A DNA stretch of 64,000 bases from Massilia forsythiae (GTDB taxonomy: Bacteria; Pseudomonadota; Gammaproteobacteria; Burkholderiales; Burkholderiaceae_D), in NCBI RefSeq assembly GCF_012849555.1, contig NZ_CP051685.1, positions 3,410,001 to 3,474,000 on the forward strand. The letters are read 5' to 3'. The notes under the pieces were generated by a model that did not search any database, had not been told where the DNA came from, and saw nothing but the letters and a program-made list of their open reading frames with translations. The position numbers were made by a program, and so were the translations under genes. Positions 20,874-30,258 of the stretch are shown one piece after another; position 1 is the first letter of the stretch, and each line of letters begins with the position of its first letter.

Positions 20874-22557
20874 ATTCGCCTGCCTGTACGCCGAACTCGA
20901 CGAGACCACCGCCACCAACCGCAAGCTGGAGGCGCTGCGCAATTATTTCGCCAGCGCCGCGCCCGAGAACGCCGCCTGGGCCGTGTACTTCCTGGCCGGC
21001 GGCAAGCCGCGCCAGGCGGTGCCCAGCAAGCTGATGCGCCAGTACTCGATCGAGTATGCCGGCCTGGACGACTGGCTGTTCGACGAATGCTATTCGTCGG
21101 TCGGCGACATGGCCGAGACCATCGCCCACATCCTGCCGCCGCCCACGCGCGAGAGCGACATCGGCCTGGCGGTGTGGATGGAGGAGCGCATCGGCCCGCT
21201 ACGCGGCGCCGATCCCGGCACCATCCGCGCCGCCCTGTTCCAGTACTGGGACGAGCTGACCTGGCGCGAGCGCTTCCTGTTCGCCAAGCTGATCGGCGGG
21301 GGTTTCCGCGTCGGCGTCTCCAAGCTGCTGGTGACGCGCGCGCTGGCGGCAATCGCGGCGGTGGATGCCAAGCTGATCGCCCAGCGCCTGATGGGCTGGA
21401 CCGACGGCCGCGTGCGCCCGACCGGCGCCGGCTTCCTGCAGCTGATCGCGCCGCAGTCGGACGACGAGCACCGCCTGCGCGGCGGCCAGCCGTACCCGTT
21501 CTTCCTGGCGCACCAGCTGCAGGGCGAACCGGCGAATCTCGGCGACATGGGCGGCTGGCAGGTCGAGTGGAAGTACGACGGCATCCGCGCCCAGCTGGTG
21601 CGGCGCGGCGGCCAGAGCTACCTGTGGTCGCGCGGCGAAGACCTGATCAGCGAGCGCTTTCCGGAACTGACCGCGCTCCAGCTGCCGGAAGGGACGGTGA
21701 TCGACGGCGAGGTGCTGATCTGGCAGGGCGGTAGCGGCACCGATGCCGGCGCGGTCGATGCGCCGGCGCCGTTCGCCGACCTGCAGAAGCGCATCGGCAG
21801 GAAGACCCTGTCGGCCAAGCTGCTGGCCGAACTGCCGGCGGTGCTAGTGGCCTACGACCTGCTGGAGCTGGACGGCGTCGACACCCGCGCGCTGCCGCAG
21901 CATGAGCGCCGCGCGCTGCTGGAGACGCTGGTCACCGGCGTGGCCAGGCCACAGTTGCGCATTTCGCCGCTGGTGACGGCGGATACCTGGGAAGACCTGG
22001 GCAAGCTGCGCGGCGAATCGCGCGCGCGCGGCGTGGAAGGGATGATGCTCAAGGCGCGCGACGCCCAGTACGGCGTGGGGCGCACCAAGGACGTCGGCAC
22101 CTGGTGGAAGTGGAAGATCGATCCGTATGCGATCGATGCGGTGCTGATCTATGCCCAGGCCGGCAGCGGCCGGCGCGCCTCGCTGTACACCGACTACACC
22201 TTCGCCGTGTGGGACGGCGACGGGGACGAGCGCAAGCTGGTGCCCTTCGCCAAGGCCTATTCCGGCCTGACCGACGCCGAGATCGCCCAGGTCGACAACG
22301 CCATCCGCAAGACCACCGTCGAGAAATTCGGGCCGGTGCGCTCGGTGAAGCCGACCATGGTGTTCGAGATCGGCTTCGAGGGCATCGCCCTGTCGACCCG
22401 GCACAAGGCCGGCATCGCGGTGCGCTTCCCGCGCATCCTGCGCCGGCGCGACGACAAGACGGTGGACCAGGCCGATACGCTGGACACCTTGAAGGGATTG
22501 CTGGAAGCGCCGGTGGAGGGCATCCAGGAAGGCTTGCCGGAGGTGTCGGCAGCATGA
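20866..22557 (+). CDS. ATP-dependent DNA ligase (repair type)
   Basis: 563 residues. The N-terminal DNA-binding domain is followed by the nucleotidyltransferase core with adenylated Lys236 in [10 protein letters not shown], motif III (YDLLELDG), motif IV ([11 protein letters not shown]), motif V (WWKWK) and a C-terminal OB domain ([24 protein letters not shown]). It seals DNA nicks with ATP, unlike the NAD-dependent replicative LigA. The start overlaps the exonuclease gene by 8 bases and the stop overlaps the helicase by 4, so the operon is translationally linked. Confidence 0.95.
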   Translation: MREFACLYAELDETTATNRKLEALRNYFASAAPENAAWAVYFLAGGKPRQAVPSKLMRQYSIEYAGLDDWLFDECYSSVGDMAETIAHILPPPTRESDIGLAVWMEERIGPLRGADPGTIRAALFQYWDELTWRERFLFAKLIGGGFRVGVSKLLVTRALAAIAAVDAKLIAQRLMGWTDGRVRPTGAGFLQLIAPQSDDEHRLRGGQPYPFFLAHQLQGEPANLGDMGGWQVEWKYDGIRAQLVRRGGQSYLWSRGEDLISERFPELTALQLPEGTVIDGEVLIWQGGSGTDAGAVDAPAPFADLQKRIGRKTLSAKLLAELPAVLVAYDLLELDGVDTRALPQHERRALLETLVTGVARPQLRISPLVTADTWEDLGKLRGESRARGVEGMMLKARDAQYGVGRTKDVGTWWKWKIDPYAIDAVLIYAQAGSGRRASLYTDYTFAVWDGDGDERKLVPFAKAYSGLTDAEIAQVDNAIRKTTVEKFGPVRSVKPTMVFEIGFEGIALSTRHKAGIAVRFPRILRRRDDKTVDQADTLDTLKGLLEAPVEGIQEGLPEVSAA

Positions 22558-25193
22558 CGCGTTCGCAGGCAGAGCAGGCGGTCGACGCCTGGTTCGCGGC
22601 GCGCGGCTGGAAGGTGTTCCCGTTCCAGCGCGCGGTATGGAAGGCGGCGCTGGCCGGGCACTCCGGGCTGCTGCACGCCAATACCGGCGCCGGCAAGACC
22701 TACGCGGTGTGGTTCGCGGCGCTGCTGCGCGGGGCGATGAATGCCAAGGCTGCCGGCAAGGGCGCGGACAAACGCATCGACGCCGGCACCGGCAAGCGTG
22801 CCGCCAAAGCCGCTGCCACCGGCGGTGCGGCCGCGGATACGGCAAGGCTGGCGGCCGGGAATGGCGGCGCCGCCGCCCGTCCCAAGCGCCGCGCCGCCGG
22901 CGTGCGCGTGTTGTGGATCACGCCGATGCGCGCGCTGGCCGCCGATACCCAGCGCTCGCTGGAAGCCGCCGCGCACGACCTCGGCGCCGCCAGTCCGGAC
23001 GTGATCGGCGCCTGGAGCGTGGGCGCGCGCACCGGCGACACGACGTCGGCCGAGCGCGCGCGCCAGGCGCGCGGCCTGCCCGGCGCCCTGATCACCACGC
23101 CGGAAAGCCTGTCGCTGCTGCTGTCGCACGCGGGCGCGCGCGAGCAGTTCAAGCAGCTGGACATGGTGATCGTCGACGAGTGGCACGAACTGATGGGCAG
23201 CAAGCGCGGGGTGCAGCTGCAGCTGGCGCTGGCGCGCCTGCGGCGCTGGAACCCGGCGCTGGTGGTGTGGGGCCTGTCGGCCACCATGGGCAACCTCGAC
23301 GACGCGCGCCGCGTGCTGCTGGGCGCTGCGGATGGCGCGGGCGCGGCGCCGGGCGTGCTGGTGGAGGGCGACCTCAAGAAGGAAATCGTGGTCGACACCC
23401 TGGTGCCGGCCAACGTGGCGCGCTTTCCCTGGGCCGGCCAGCTCGGCCTGCAGATGCTGCAGCCGGTGATCGACGAGATCGAACGGCACGAGGCCACGCT
23501 GCTGTTCACCAACACCCGCGCGCAGTGCGAAATCTGGTACCAGAACCTGATCGAGGCGCGTCCCGACTGGGCCGGCGTGGTGGCGCTGCACCACGGTTCG
23601 CTCGACCGCTCGGTGCGCGACTGGGTCGAGAGCGGCCTGAAACGCGGCGAACTGAAGGCGGTGGTGTGCACCGCCAGCCTCGATCTGGGCGTGGACTTCC
23701 TGCCGGTCGAGCGCGTGCTGCAGATCGGCAGCGCCAAGGGCATCGCGCGCCTGCTGCAGCGCGCCGGGCGCAGCGGCCATGCGCCGGGGCGGGTCTCGCG
23801 CGTGACGCTGGTGCCGACCCACAGCCTGGAACTGCTGGAAGCGGCGGCCGTGAAGCGCGCCGTGGCCAGCCGCCGCATCGAGGCGCGGCAAGTGCCGAAC
23901 AAGCCGTTCGACGTGCTGGTGCAGCACATGGTGACGGTGGCGCTGGGCGGCGGGTTCGACGCCAAGGAACTGTACGAGGAAGTCAAGACCGCCTGGTCCT
24001 ACCGTCACCTGACCGCCGAGGAATGGCAATGGGCGCTTGACTTCATCGCGCGCGGCGGCCAGAGCCTGACCATCTACCCGGAATACCGGCGCGTGCTGCC
24101 GGACGAGGAGGGTGTCTACCGCGTGCCGGACGCCGCCATCGGCCGGCGCCACCGGATGAGCATCGGCACCATCGTCTCGGATGCGCAGATGCGCGTCGAG
24201 TACCAGAGCGGCGGGCGCATCGGCACGGTCGAGGAATCCTTCATCGGGCGGATGAAGCCGGGCGACCACTTCTTGTTCAGCGGCCGCATCCTGGAACTGG
24301 TGCGGGTCCACGAGATGACGGCCTTCGTCAAGCGCAGCAGTAGCACCAAGGGCGCGATCAGCCGCTGGGGCGGCACCAAGGCGCCGCTGACCGAGGAACT
24401 GGCGCAGGCGGCGCGCGAAGAATTGAAGCTGGCCGCGGCCGGCCGCCTGGAAGGACCGGAAATGCGCGCGCTGCAGCCGCTGCTGGAAGTCCAGCAGACC
24501 TGGTCGGCCCTGCCCAGCAGCGACACCCTGGTGGTGGAATCGATGAAGAGCCGCGAAGGCTGGCACCTGTTCGCCTATCCGATCGCGGGACGCTCGGTGC
24601 ATACCGGACTGGCCTCGCTAGTGGCGCTGCGCGTCAGCCGCCTGCAGCCGATCACCTTCTCGATCGCGGTCAACGACTATGGGTTCGAGCTGCTGTCGCC
24701 GGATCCGGTCGACTGGGCCGCCGTGTTCGCCGGCGAGACCGGCGCCGACGCCGGCGTGCTCGCCACCGAGCGCCTGCTGGAAGACGTGCTCGCCAGCCTG
24801 AACGCGACCCAGTTGTCGCAGCAGCGCTTCCGCGAGGTGGCGCGCATCGCCGGCCTGGTGTTCCAGGGCTATCCGGGCCAGCACAAGTCGACGCGCCAGG
24901 TGCAGGCATCGTCCTCGCTGTTCTTCGAGGTATTCCGCAAGCACGACAGCGCCAACCTGCTGCTGACCCAGGCCGAGCGCGAGGTGCTGGAGCAGGAACT
25001 GGAACTGGGCCGCCTGCGCCACACGCTGGTGGAACTGCACGGGCGCCGCATCGCCTACCGCGACGTCAAGCGCGCCACGCCGTTCGCCTTTCCATTGATG
25101 GTGGCGCGCTTCCGCGAAAAGATCTCGTCCGAAAAGCTGTCGGACCGGGTGGCGCGCATGGTGCGCGAGCTGGAAAAGGCGGCCGAGGCATGA
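22554..25193 (+). CDS. Ligase-associated DEXH-box helicase (Lhr-like)
   Basis: 879 residues from ATG 22554, overlapping the ligase stop. Walker A is NTGAGKTY (about 43-50); motif II is VDEWHE (Asp208), the DEXH form seen in this family; motif III is GLSATMG; motif VI is [12 protein letters not shown]. The Lhr-specific winged-helix and C-terminal beta region follow. Between motif I and motif Ia there is an insertion of about 55 residues rich in Ala, Lys and Gly (about 62-118), probably a flexible loop. The protein is an ATP-driven 3' to 5' DNA translocase thought to act with the ligase and nucleases in damage repair. Confidence 0.94.
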   Translation: MTRSQAEQAVDAWFAARGWKVFPFQRAVWKAALAGHSGLLHANTGAGKTYAVWFAALLRGAMNAKAAGKGADKRIDAGTGKRAAKAAATGGAAADTARLAAGNGGAAARPKRRAAGVRVLWITPMRALAADTQRSLEAAAHDLGAASPDVIGAWSVGARTGDTTSAERARQARGLPGALITTPESLSLLLSHAGAREQFKQLDMVIVDEWHELMGSKRGVQLQLALARLRRWNPALVVWGLSATMGNLDDARRVLLGAADGAGAAPGVLVEGDLKKEIVVDTLVPANVARFPWAGQLGLQMLQPVIDEIERHEATLLFTNTRAQCEIWYQNLIEARPDWAGVVALHHGSLDRSVRDWVESGLKRGELKAVVCTASLDLGVDFLPVERVLQIGSAKGIARLLQRAGRSGHAPGRVSRVTLVPTHSLELLEAAAVKRAVASRRIEARQVPNKPFDVLVQHMVTVALGGGFDAKELYEEVKTAWSYRHLTAEEWQWALDFIARGGQSLTIYPEYRRVLPDEEGVYRVPDAAIGRRHRMSIGTIVSDAQMRVEYQSGGRIGTVEESFIGRMKPGDHFLFSGRILELVRVHEMTAFVKRSSSTKGAISRWGGTKAPLTEELAQAAREELKLAAAGRLEGPEMRALQPLLEVQQTWSALPSSDTLVVESMKSREGWHLFAYPIAGRSVHTGLASLVALRVSRLQPITFSIAVNDYGFELLSPDPVDWAAVFAGETGADAGVLATERLLEDVLASLNATQLSQQRFREVARIAGLVFQGYPGQHKSTRQVQASSSLFFEVFRKHDSANLLLTQAEREVLEQELELGRLRHTLVELHGRRIAYRDVKRATPFAFPLMVARFREKISSEKLSDRVARMVRELEKAAEA

Positions 25194-25930
25194 GCGCGCA
25201 GCATGCGAAGCCGGTAGGCGGCGGGCACGATGCGGCTGCCGCTACGGTCGCCGGTCCGGAAACCGCGGCTGCCGCACCGGCGGGCGCGCTAGCGATCGAA
25301 CTGGCCGGCGAGCGGGTGCTGCTGCTGCCGCAGAAGGCGCTGTACTGGCCGCGCCTGGGCATCCTGGCGATCGCCGACATCCACTTCGGCAAGGCGGCCG
25401 CGTTCCGCTCCTTCGGTATTCCGGTGCCGCGCGGCACCACCACCGAAAACCTGGAGGCGCTGGACGCGCTGGTCGCGGCCACCGGCGCGACGCACGTGCT
25501 GTTCCTGGGCGACTTCCTGCATGCGCGCGCATCGCATGCGGCCGCCACCCAGGCGGCGATGCTGGCCTGGCGCCTGCGTCATCCGGCCCTGACGCTGACC
25601 CTGGTGCGCGGCAACCACGACCAGCATGCGGGCGATCCTGCCGCCGCGCTCGGCATCCACCTGGTCGACGAGCCGCATACGCTGGGGCCGTTCTCGTTCT
25701 GCCACCATCCGGATATCGCCGCACCCGGCTATGCGCTGGCCGGCCACGTGCATCCGGCCTACCGGCTGGCGACCCGCTCCGACACGCTGCGCCTGCCGTG
25801 TTTCGTGGTCGGGCCGCAGCGCATGATCCTGCCATCCTTCGGCGCCTTTACCGGCGGGTATACGGTACGCGCGGCGCGCGGCGAGCGCATCTTCGTCACC
25901 TCCGGCGACGCCGTGCACAGCGTACGCTAG
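25190..25930 (+). CDS. pdeM: Ligase-associated DNA-repair phosphoesterase PdeM
   Basis: 246 residues, start overlapping the helicase stop by ATGA. It has the calcineurin-like metallophosphoesterase motifs: [22 protein letters not shown], and GHVHP near the C-terminus. The first 30 residues are an Ala-rich extension. PdeM proteins are metal-dependent phosphoesterases/endonucleases encoded with the bacterial DNA ligase-helicase-exonuclease set. It is the last gene of the operon; no obvious terminator follows. Confidence 0.93.
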   Translation: MSAQHAKPVGGGHDAAAATVAGPETAAAAPAGALAIELAGERVLLLPQKALYWPRLGILAIADIHFGKAAAFRSFGIPVPRGTTTENLEALDALVAATGATHVLFLGDFLHARASHAAATQAAMLAWRLRHPALTLTLVRGNHDQHAGDPAAALGIHLVDEPHTLGPFSFCHHPDIAAPGYALAGHVHPAYRLATRSDTLRLPCFVVGPQRMILPSFGAFTGGYTVRAARGERIFVTSGDAVHSVR

Positions 25931-26049
25931 CGCACCGAGCCGTATTGTCGAGCAGCGTAAGCTGATCACATTGACAACGCGTGGAGCGTGCCGGCAACCC
26001 CCATCCGGTGCAGGTGCGGCGACGCTTCCCATTCAGGACGGAGGACGAC

Positions 26050-27216
26050 ATGGCAACAACCCGACAAACCCTCGCCGCGGCCATGGTCGCTGCGCTGCCG
26101 CTGCTGACGGCGGCCGTCCCGGCGCCGGCGCAGGCGCAAAACCACCCGCGCGTGGCCGCCATCGGCCCGCGCATCGAGGATTTCAACGTCGATTCCGTGC
26201 GCCGCCTCGATCCGGGCACCGAACTGAACTTCGACCTGCACGGCTCGCCCGGCGGCGACGTCACGCTGCGCATCGACGGCGCCACGCGCAACCTGCACAT
26301 GACCGAAACCCGTCCCGGCACCTACCAGGGCACGTACACGATCGGCACGCACGACCGTATCCGCCCTGGGAGCTCGGTAACGGCCAACCTGCGCGCCGGC
26401 GGCCGGGTCGCCACCCAGGTGCTGGGCGAGGCGCTGGTGCGCGGACCGGGACGCGACCGTGACGACCGCAGCGGCCAGCTGGCCACCGTGCCGCGCGTCG
26501 ACCGCTTCGACGTGCGCGGCAGCGACGACCTCGGCCCCGGCAACGAACTGCGTTTCTCGGTGTTCGGCACGCCCGGCGCCAAGGTCGATATCCAGATCGC
26601 CGGCACGCGCGGCATCGTGACGCTGCCGGAGGTGCGGCCGGGCGAATACAGCGGGCTGTACACGATTCGCCGCGACGACCGCATCGCCCCGGATGCGGCG
26701 GTCACCGCGACCATCCGCAACAATGGCCGCTATGCGACCGCGTCGCTCGGCCGCCCGCTGCTGACCGGCGGCCCGGTGCCGCGACCGGTGCGCGATGTAC
26801 CGCCGCCGCCGCGCGATGCAGGGCAGGGGCCGCGCGATGGACGCGACAACGGGCGCGACGATGGACGCGTGGCGCGCTACTGCACCAATTGCGCGACCGT
26901 GGAGGCGGTCAACATGGTGCATGCGAACGGCGAGGCGTCGGCGCTCGGCACGCTGGGCGGCGCCGCGGTCGGCGGCCTACTCGGCAACCAGGTCGGCAGC
27001 GGCAATGGCCGCACGGCGGCCACGGTGGCGGGTGCGGTCGGCGGCGCCCTGGCGGGGCGCAGCATCGAGCGCAATGCGCGCAGCGGCGACCGCTTCGAGG
27101 TCGTGGTGCGCTACGAGAATGGGGCAACCCAGACCGTCCCGTTCGACAACGATCCGGGATTCCGTGCCGGCGACCGGGTCAAGGTCGACAACGGCGTGCT
27201 GGTGCGCGACCAGTAA
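26050..27216 (+). CDS. Periplasmic glycine-zipper protein with a duplicated beta domain
   Basis: 388 residues from ATG 26050, preceded by GGAGG. A cleavable signal peptide ends at AQA/QN. Two homologous domains of about 95 residues follow (PRVAAIGPRIEDF... and ATVPRVDRFDVRG...), both with the pattern RPGxYxGxYTI-DRI-A-VTA. A Pro/Arg/Asp-rich spacer leads to a short CTNC segment and a glycine-zipper 2TM region (about 300-345, GTLGGAAVGGLLGNQVG and GAVGGALAGRSIE), then a C-terminal strand pair (VVVRYENGATQTV). The zipper resembles the 17-kDa surface antigen/SlyB group and suggests outer-membrane association. Function unknown. Confidence 0.85.
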   Translation: MATTRQTLAAAMVAALPLLTAAVPAPAQAQNHPRVAAIGPRIEDFNVDSVRRLDPGTELNFDLHGSPGGDVTLRIDGATRNLHMTETRPGTYQGTYTIGTHDRIRPGSSVTANLRAGGRVATQVLGEALVRGPGRDRDDRSGQLATVPRVDRFDVRGSDDLGPGNELRFSVFGTPGAKVDIQIAGTRGIVTLPEVRPGEYSGLYTIRRDDRIAPDAAVTATIRNNGRYATASLGRPLLTGGPVPRPVRDVPPPPRDAGQGPRDGRDNGRDDGRVARYCTNCATVEAVNMVHANGEASALGTLGGAAVGGLLGNQVGSGNGRTAATVAGAVGGALAGRSIERNARSGDRFEVVVRYENGATQTVPFDNDPGFRAGDRVKVDNGVLVRDQ

Positions 27217-27334
27217 GGAAGCACCGCGCGCATTTTCGGCAGGGAAGGAAGTACTCGGTACGGTCAGCACAGGCGAGGAAACATCCTCGGAGACGGACTA
27301 GCGGCCGGGCCGCTGAAGGCCCGGCCGGTCGATG

Positions 27335-27418
27335 CGGCTGTAATGCGGCGGCTGTAATGCATCGGCTGTAATTCGCCGGCAGTGATGCGCCGGCTGCGAT
27401 GTGCCGGCCGTGATGCGC
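27335..27418. repeat. Six tandem copies of a 14-bp repeat
   Basis: Consensus CGGCTGTAATGCGC, copies starting at 27335, 27349, 27363, 27377, 27391 and 27405. The first three are nearly identical and the later ones drift. It lies between two convergent genes, ending 6 bp from the crp/fnr stop codon. The period is not a multiple of three, fitting non-coding DNA. Confidence 0.9.
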
Positions 27419-27424
27419 TGGACA

Positions 27425-28282
27425 TCATGCAGTCGCCAGGACCTGGCCGTCGCCGGACGAGTCGGAGTCCGACTTGCCCTTGGCGTTCTGCTTGGCGCGC
27501 GAGCGCGAGGGCGGCAGGCGGCGCAGCGTCTTGAGCGCTTCCGGGTCCTTGATGCCGATGGTACGCTGGTCGACCGTGATCAGGCCGATCTCGTTGAAGG
27601 CGGACAGGGTGCGGCTGACGGTCTCCAGCGTCAAGCCGAGGTAGCTGCCGATTTCATGGCGCGTCATGCGCAGGTTGAACAGCTTGCTCGAATAGCCCAT
27701 CGCCGCGAAGCGCTCGGCCAGCGAGATCAGGAAGCGGGCCACGCGTGCTTCGGCCGACAGGGCGCCGAGCATGCCGATCATCGCCTGTTCGCGCACCAGT
27801 TCGCGGCTCATCACGCCGTACATCAGGTTCTCGAGCTCGGCATGCACGCGGCCCAGCGCGGTCAGTTTCTTGAACGGCACCAGGATCAGATCGCAGTCCG
27901 ACAGGGCCACCGCTTCCGATGCGTAATGGCGGGTATGGATGCCGTCGACGCCGAGCATGTCGCCCTTCATCGGGAAGCTCAGCACCTGTTCGTTGCCGAA
28001 CTCGTCGATCAGCACCGTTTTCAGGAAGCCGGAGTTGACGATGTACAAGGTGTCGAACGCCTGGCCGATGGTATGGACGCGCTGGCCGGTCTTGAACTGC
28101 ACGTGCTGGAACAGCAGTTCCTCGGTATTCATCGATACGGCTGCCGGGATATGCAGCAGGTCGCAGACTTCCTTGAGGTTGGACCACAGACGGCCCTGGC
28201 GCTGGCGACCGGCTTCCATCTGTGACGAGTGCAGCGTCGATTGAGGGGCGTTGCGTTGTTCTGGCGTTGGCTGGGACTGCAT
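27425..28282 (-). CDS. Crp/Fnr family transcriptional regulator without an iron-sulfur cluster motif
   Basis: 285 residues from the ATG at 28282; an ATG at 28288 lies directly against the GGAG (28289-28292), so the second ATG, six bases from it, fits better. The protein has a cyclic-nucleotide-binding-type beta barrel (GQRVHTIGQAF, SFPMKGDMLGVDGI), a long dimer helix and a helix-turn-helix with the Fnr-like recognition segment TLETVSRTLSAFNE. The N-terminus has a single Cys instead of the cluster of cysteines used by oxygen-sensing FNR, so it is not a classical 4Fe-4S sensor. The C-terminal 30 residues are charged and low-complexity. Neighbours (response regulator, Usp) suggest a stress or oxygen-related role. 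Confidence 0.9.
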   Translation of the reverse strand: MQSQPTPEQRNAPQSTLHSSQMEAGRQRQGRLWSNLKEVCDLLHIPAAVSMNTEELLFQHVQFKTGQRVHTIGQAFDTLYIVNSGFLKTVLIDEFGNEQVLSFPMKGDMLGVDGIHTRHYASEAVALSDCDLILVPFKKLTALGRVHAELENLMYGVMSRELVREQAMIGMLGALSAEARVARFLISLAERFAAMGYSSKLFNLRMTRHEIGSYLGLTLETVSRTLSAFNEIGLITVDQRTIGIKDPEALKTLRRLPPSRSRAKQNAKGKSDSDSSGDGQVLATA

Positions 28283-28288
28283 ACTCAT

Positions 28289-28656
28289 CTCCAGGTAAAG
28301 GAAATCAAGGTTTCAGGCGGGCCAGTCCGACTTACTTGGCGCAAGGTTTTAGGCGCCAGGCAGATTCACTCAAAACGGATATAGACCGCAAGCAAGACGA
28401 AACGCTGAAATCAGTATGCCAACACGAGTTCGTCATTCATATCAGCAACGGCTGAATGTGTAGGTAGGACAGAACGTCAGGTTGTAGGAGTTTTCCTACC
28501 AAAAGTCACTGCGACAGAGGGGAAATCCTAGCTGGAGCGGGCAGGAGGGCGCTGTGGGCCCTGCTGTGAGAAAAGCGACGCCACCCGGGGAGACCGGCAC
28601 CAACGTGGCGTGGAGGTGTCAAAACAGAATTCTACCCAAAGATGCTTCCGTTTGTC
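28289..28656 (-). other. Intergenic region upstream of the crp/fnr-type gene
   Basis: 368 bases without a convincing gene. It holds the ribosome binding site of the regulator and, at 28484-28499, a hairpin GTAGGA-GTTT-TCCTAC. I saw no good TTGAT-N4-ATCAA Fnr site. Confidence 0.6.
28484..28499. promoter_or_regulatory. Perfect 6-bp inverted repeat GTAGGA/TCCTAC
   Basis: A GTAGGA-GTTT-TCCTAC palindrome about 200 bases upstream of the regulator start, in its leader or promoter region. It is a plausible operator for a dimeric regulator such as the adjacent NarL-type protein, but nothing links them directly. Confidence 0.35.
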
Positions 28657-29301
28657 CTACGCTTTCATCGGAGAAAGCAGACGGTGCGCGACCGCATATT
28701 GCACCATTTCCGACAAGGACGTCATGCCCATTTTCTGCATGATGCGGGTCTTGTGGGTGCTGACGGTCTTCACCGACAGGTGCAGGTTGTTGGCGATCTC
28801 GGTGATCGACTTGCCGCCGACCAGCAGGGAAAAGACTTCGAATTCGCGGTCCGACAACTGCTTGTGCAGCAATTGTTCGTTGGGCGCCATGATGTTCAGC
28901 GCCAGCTGCTCGGCGACCTCGGTGCTGATGTAGGGCCGTCCGGAGGCGACCTTGCGGATGGCGCCCACCAGCTGGGTGCCGGCGCTTTCCTTGGTCAGGT
29001 AGCCCTGGGCACCGGCGCGGATGGCCCGCACTGCATATTGTTCTTCCTCGTGCATCGTCAGGATCAGGATCGCCAGCTTGGGCGCTTCGCTGCGCACCTG
29101 CCGGATCAGGTCGACCCCGCTGCGTCCGGGCATCGACAAATCCAGCAGCAGCAGGTCGAAACCGCCTTGCCGCACCAGCGACAGCACTTCGAAGCCATTG
29201 ATGGCTTCGCCGACGATTTCGATGTCGACGGCGCCGTCGAGGATGCGCTTGAGGCCTTCGCGCATGATGGTGTGGTCGTCGGCGATGACAATGCGAATCA
29301 T
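28657..29301 (-). CDS. NarL/FixJ family response regulator
   Basis: 214 residues from the ATG at 29301, with GAGGAA upstream. The N-terminal receiver has the acidic pair IADDH and acceptor Asp54 in LLLDLSMPG, then TM and K residues at the expected places (LTMHEEEQ, YLTKES). The C-terminal LuxR-type helix-turn-helix runs about 145-205 (LSDREFEVFSLL...KSITEIANNLHLSVKTVSTHK). No sensor kinase lies next to it, so its partner is unknown. It is followed by the Crp/Fnr gene on the same strand 374 bases away. Confidence 0.95.
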   Translation of the reverse strand: MIRIVIADDHTIMREGLKRILDGAVDIEIVGEAINGFEVLSLVRQGGFDLLLLDLSMPGRSGVDLIRQVRSEAPKLAILILTMHEEEQYAVRAIRAGAQGYLTKESAGTQLVGAIRKVASGRPYISTEVAEQLALNIMAPNEQLLHKQLSDREFEVFSLLVGGKSITEIANNLHLSVKTVSTHKTRIMQKMGMTSLSEMVQYAVAHRLLSPMKA

Positions 29302-29428
29302 AAGGTTCCTCGGATATGCATGGGCAGCGAAGCTTTCATCGTAACACCGTTGTAACTGGGTGAATCGTCTCTTTTTTACAAACAGTAGGTTGTTGAGCAG
29401 TGATGCCTGACAATGCAGGTACGGCAAA

Positions 29429-29893
29429 TCACGAACCGGGTTCGCGGATGAGGCGATGCACCAGAACCGGCTTGGACGTCTGCGACAGCACCTTGTTGGT
29501 AACGCTGCCCAGCAGCAGCTGGCCCCAGCCGCTGCGCCCATGCGAACCCATGAAGATCAGGTCGCAGTCCTGCTGCTCGGCGACGTCGACGATCTTGAGC
29601 GCGGCGGCGTCGGAGAATGCCGTGAGACAGGTATGCTTGAGGCCGCATTCCTGCGCCGAGCGCAGCACGGATCCCATGGTTTCCTGCCCCATGCGCTGCA
29701 TCTGTTCGATGTACTCCACCTCGCTGGGATAGGCAGGCGGAACGATTTCGACGTACACCGGATACTGGTATTCGGGCGCGACGAACAGCACCAGCACTTC
29801 GGCCCCCATCTGTTGCGCAAACTTGACGCCGGCGCAAGCCGTGTGCTGCGACACGGCGGAGCCGTCCGTGGTGATCAGAATCTTGCGGTACAT
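29429..29893 (-). CDS. Universal stress protein (UspA family)
   Basis: 154 residues. It begins MYRKILITTDGS, the usual first strand and Asp of the Usp fold, and carries the ATP-binding-type motif GSHGRSGWGQLLLGSVTNKV near the C-terminus, so it belongs to the nucleotide-binding branch. The start has a GGAGGG-like site upstream. Usp proteins accumulate under starvation, stress or low oxygen. The location beside a Crp/Fnr regulator and a NarL-type regulator supports stress control, by inference. Confidence 0.95.
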   Translation of the reverse strand: MYRKILITTDGSAVSQHTACAGVKFAQQMGAEVLVLFVAPEYQYPVYVEIVPPAYPSEVEYIEQMQRMGQETMGSVLRSAQECGLKHTCLTAFSDAAALKIVDVAEQQDCDLIFMGSHGRSGWGQLLLGSVTNKVLSQTSKPVLVHRLIREPGS

Positions 29894-30258
29894 GGCCAGT
29901 CCCTCCTCGTCTCGTCACCTTTCCATTGTAGTTCGGGTTTTTCGCCTGGAGGTGTTGGTAACGCTTGATCTCGCTCAGAGATGGGTTTGCTTGACCCAGT
30001 AAAAAACAAGTTATATGGCGAAAATGCTTGAAATTAATAAATACAACACTTTCTTTATGAAAATATTCATACATTGAGAGAAATTTTTGTTCTGCCGCCA
30101 CGTTCTTGGGCCAAACGGCAACGCTGCCCACAAGTAAGATTTACCTACGGCAACCACGCTGCTACACTCGTGTTCGAATCAGCTGTCATTTCTGGACGGC
30201 AATACGCACCGCACACCGCAACGAGATTGCGACATCTATATTAGGGAGAAGCAGGGAT
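29894..30258. other. AT-rich divergent intergenic region between usp and cheZ
   Basis: 365 bases without a gene. The section 30000-30100 is much richer in A/T than its surroundings and probably holds both promoters. A TTGATCTCGCTCAG sequence near 29968 is a weak Fnr-like half match. Confidence 0.6.

Noticed and set aside
22104..22553. Upstream extension of the ligase-associated helicase frame through the ligase gene
   Set aside because: The extension is Arg-rich shadow translation; the ATGA overlap at 22554 gives the normal start.
29960..29985. Possible Fnr box upstream of usp (TTGATCTCGCTCAG)
   Set aside because: Only the left half matches TTGAT; the right half differs at two of five bases.
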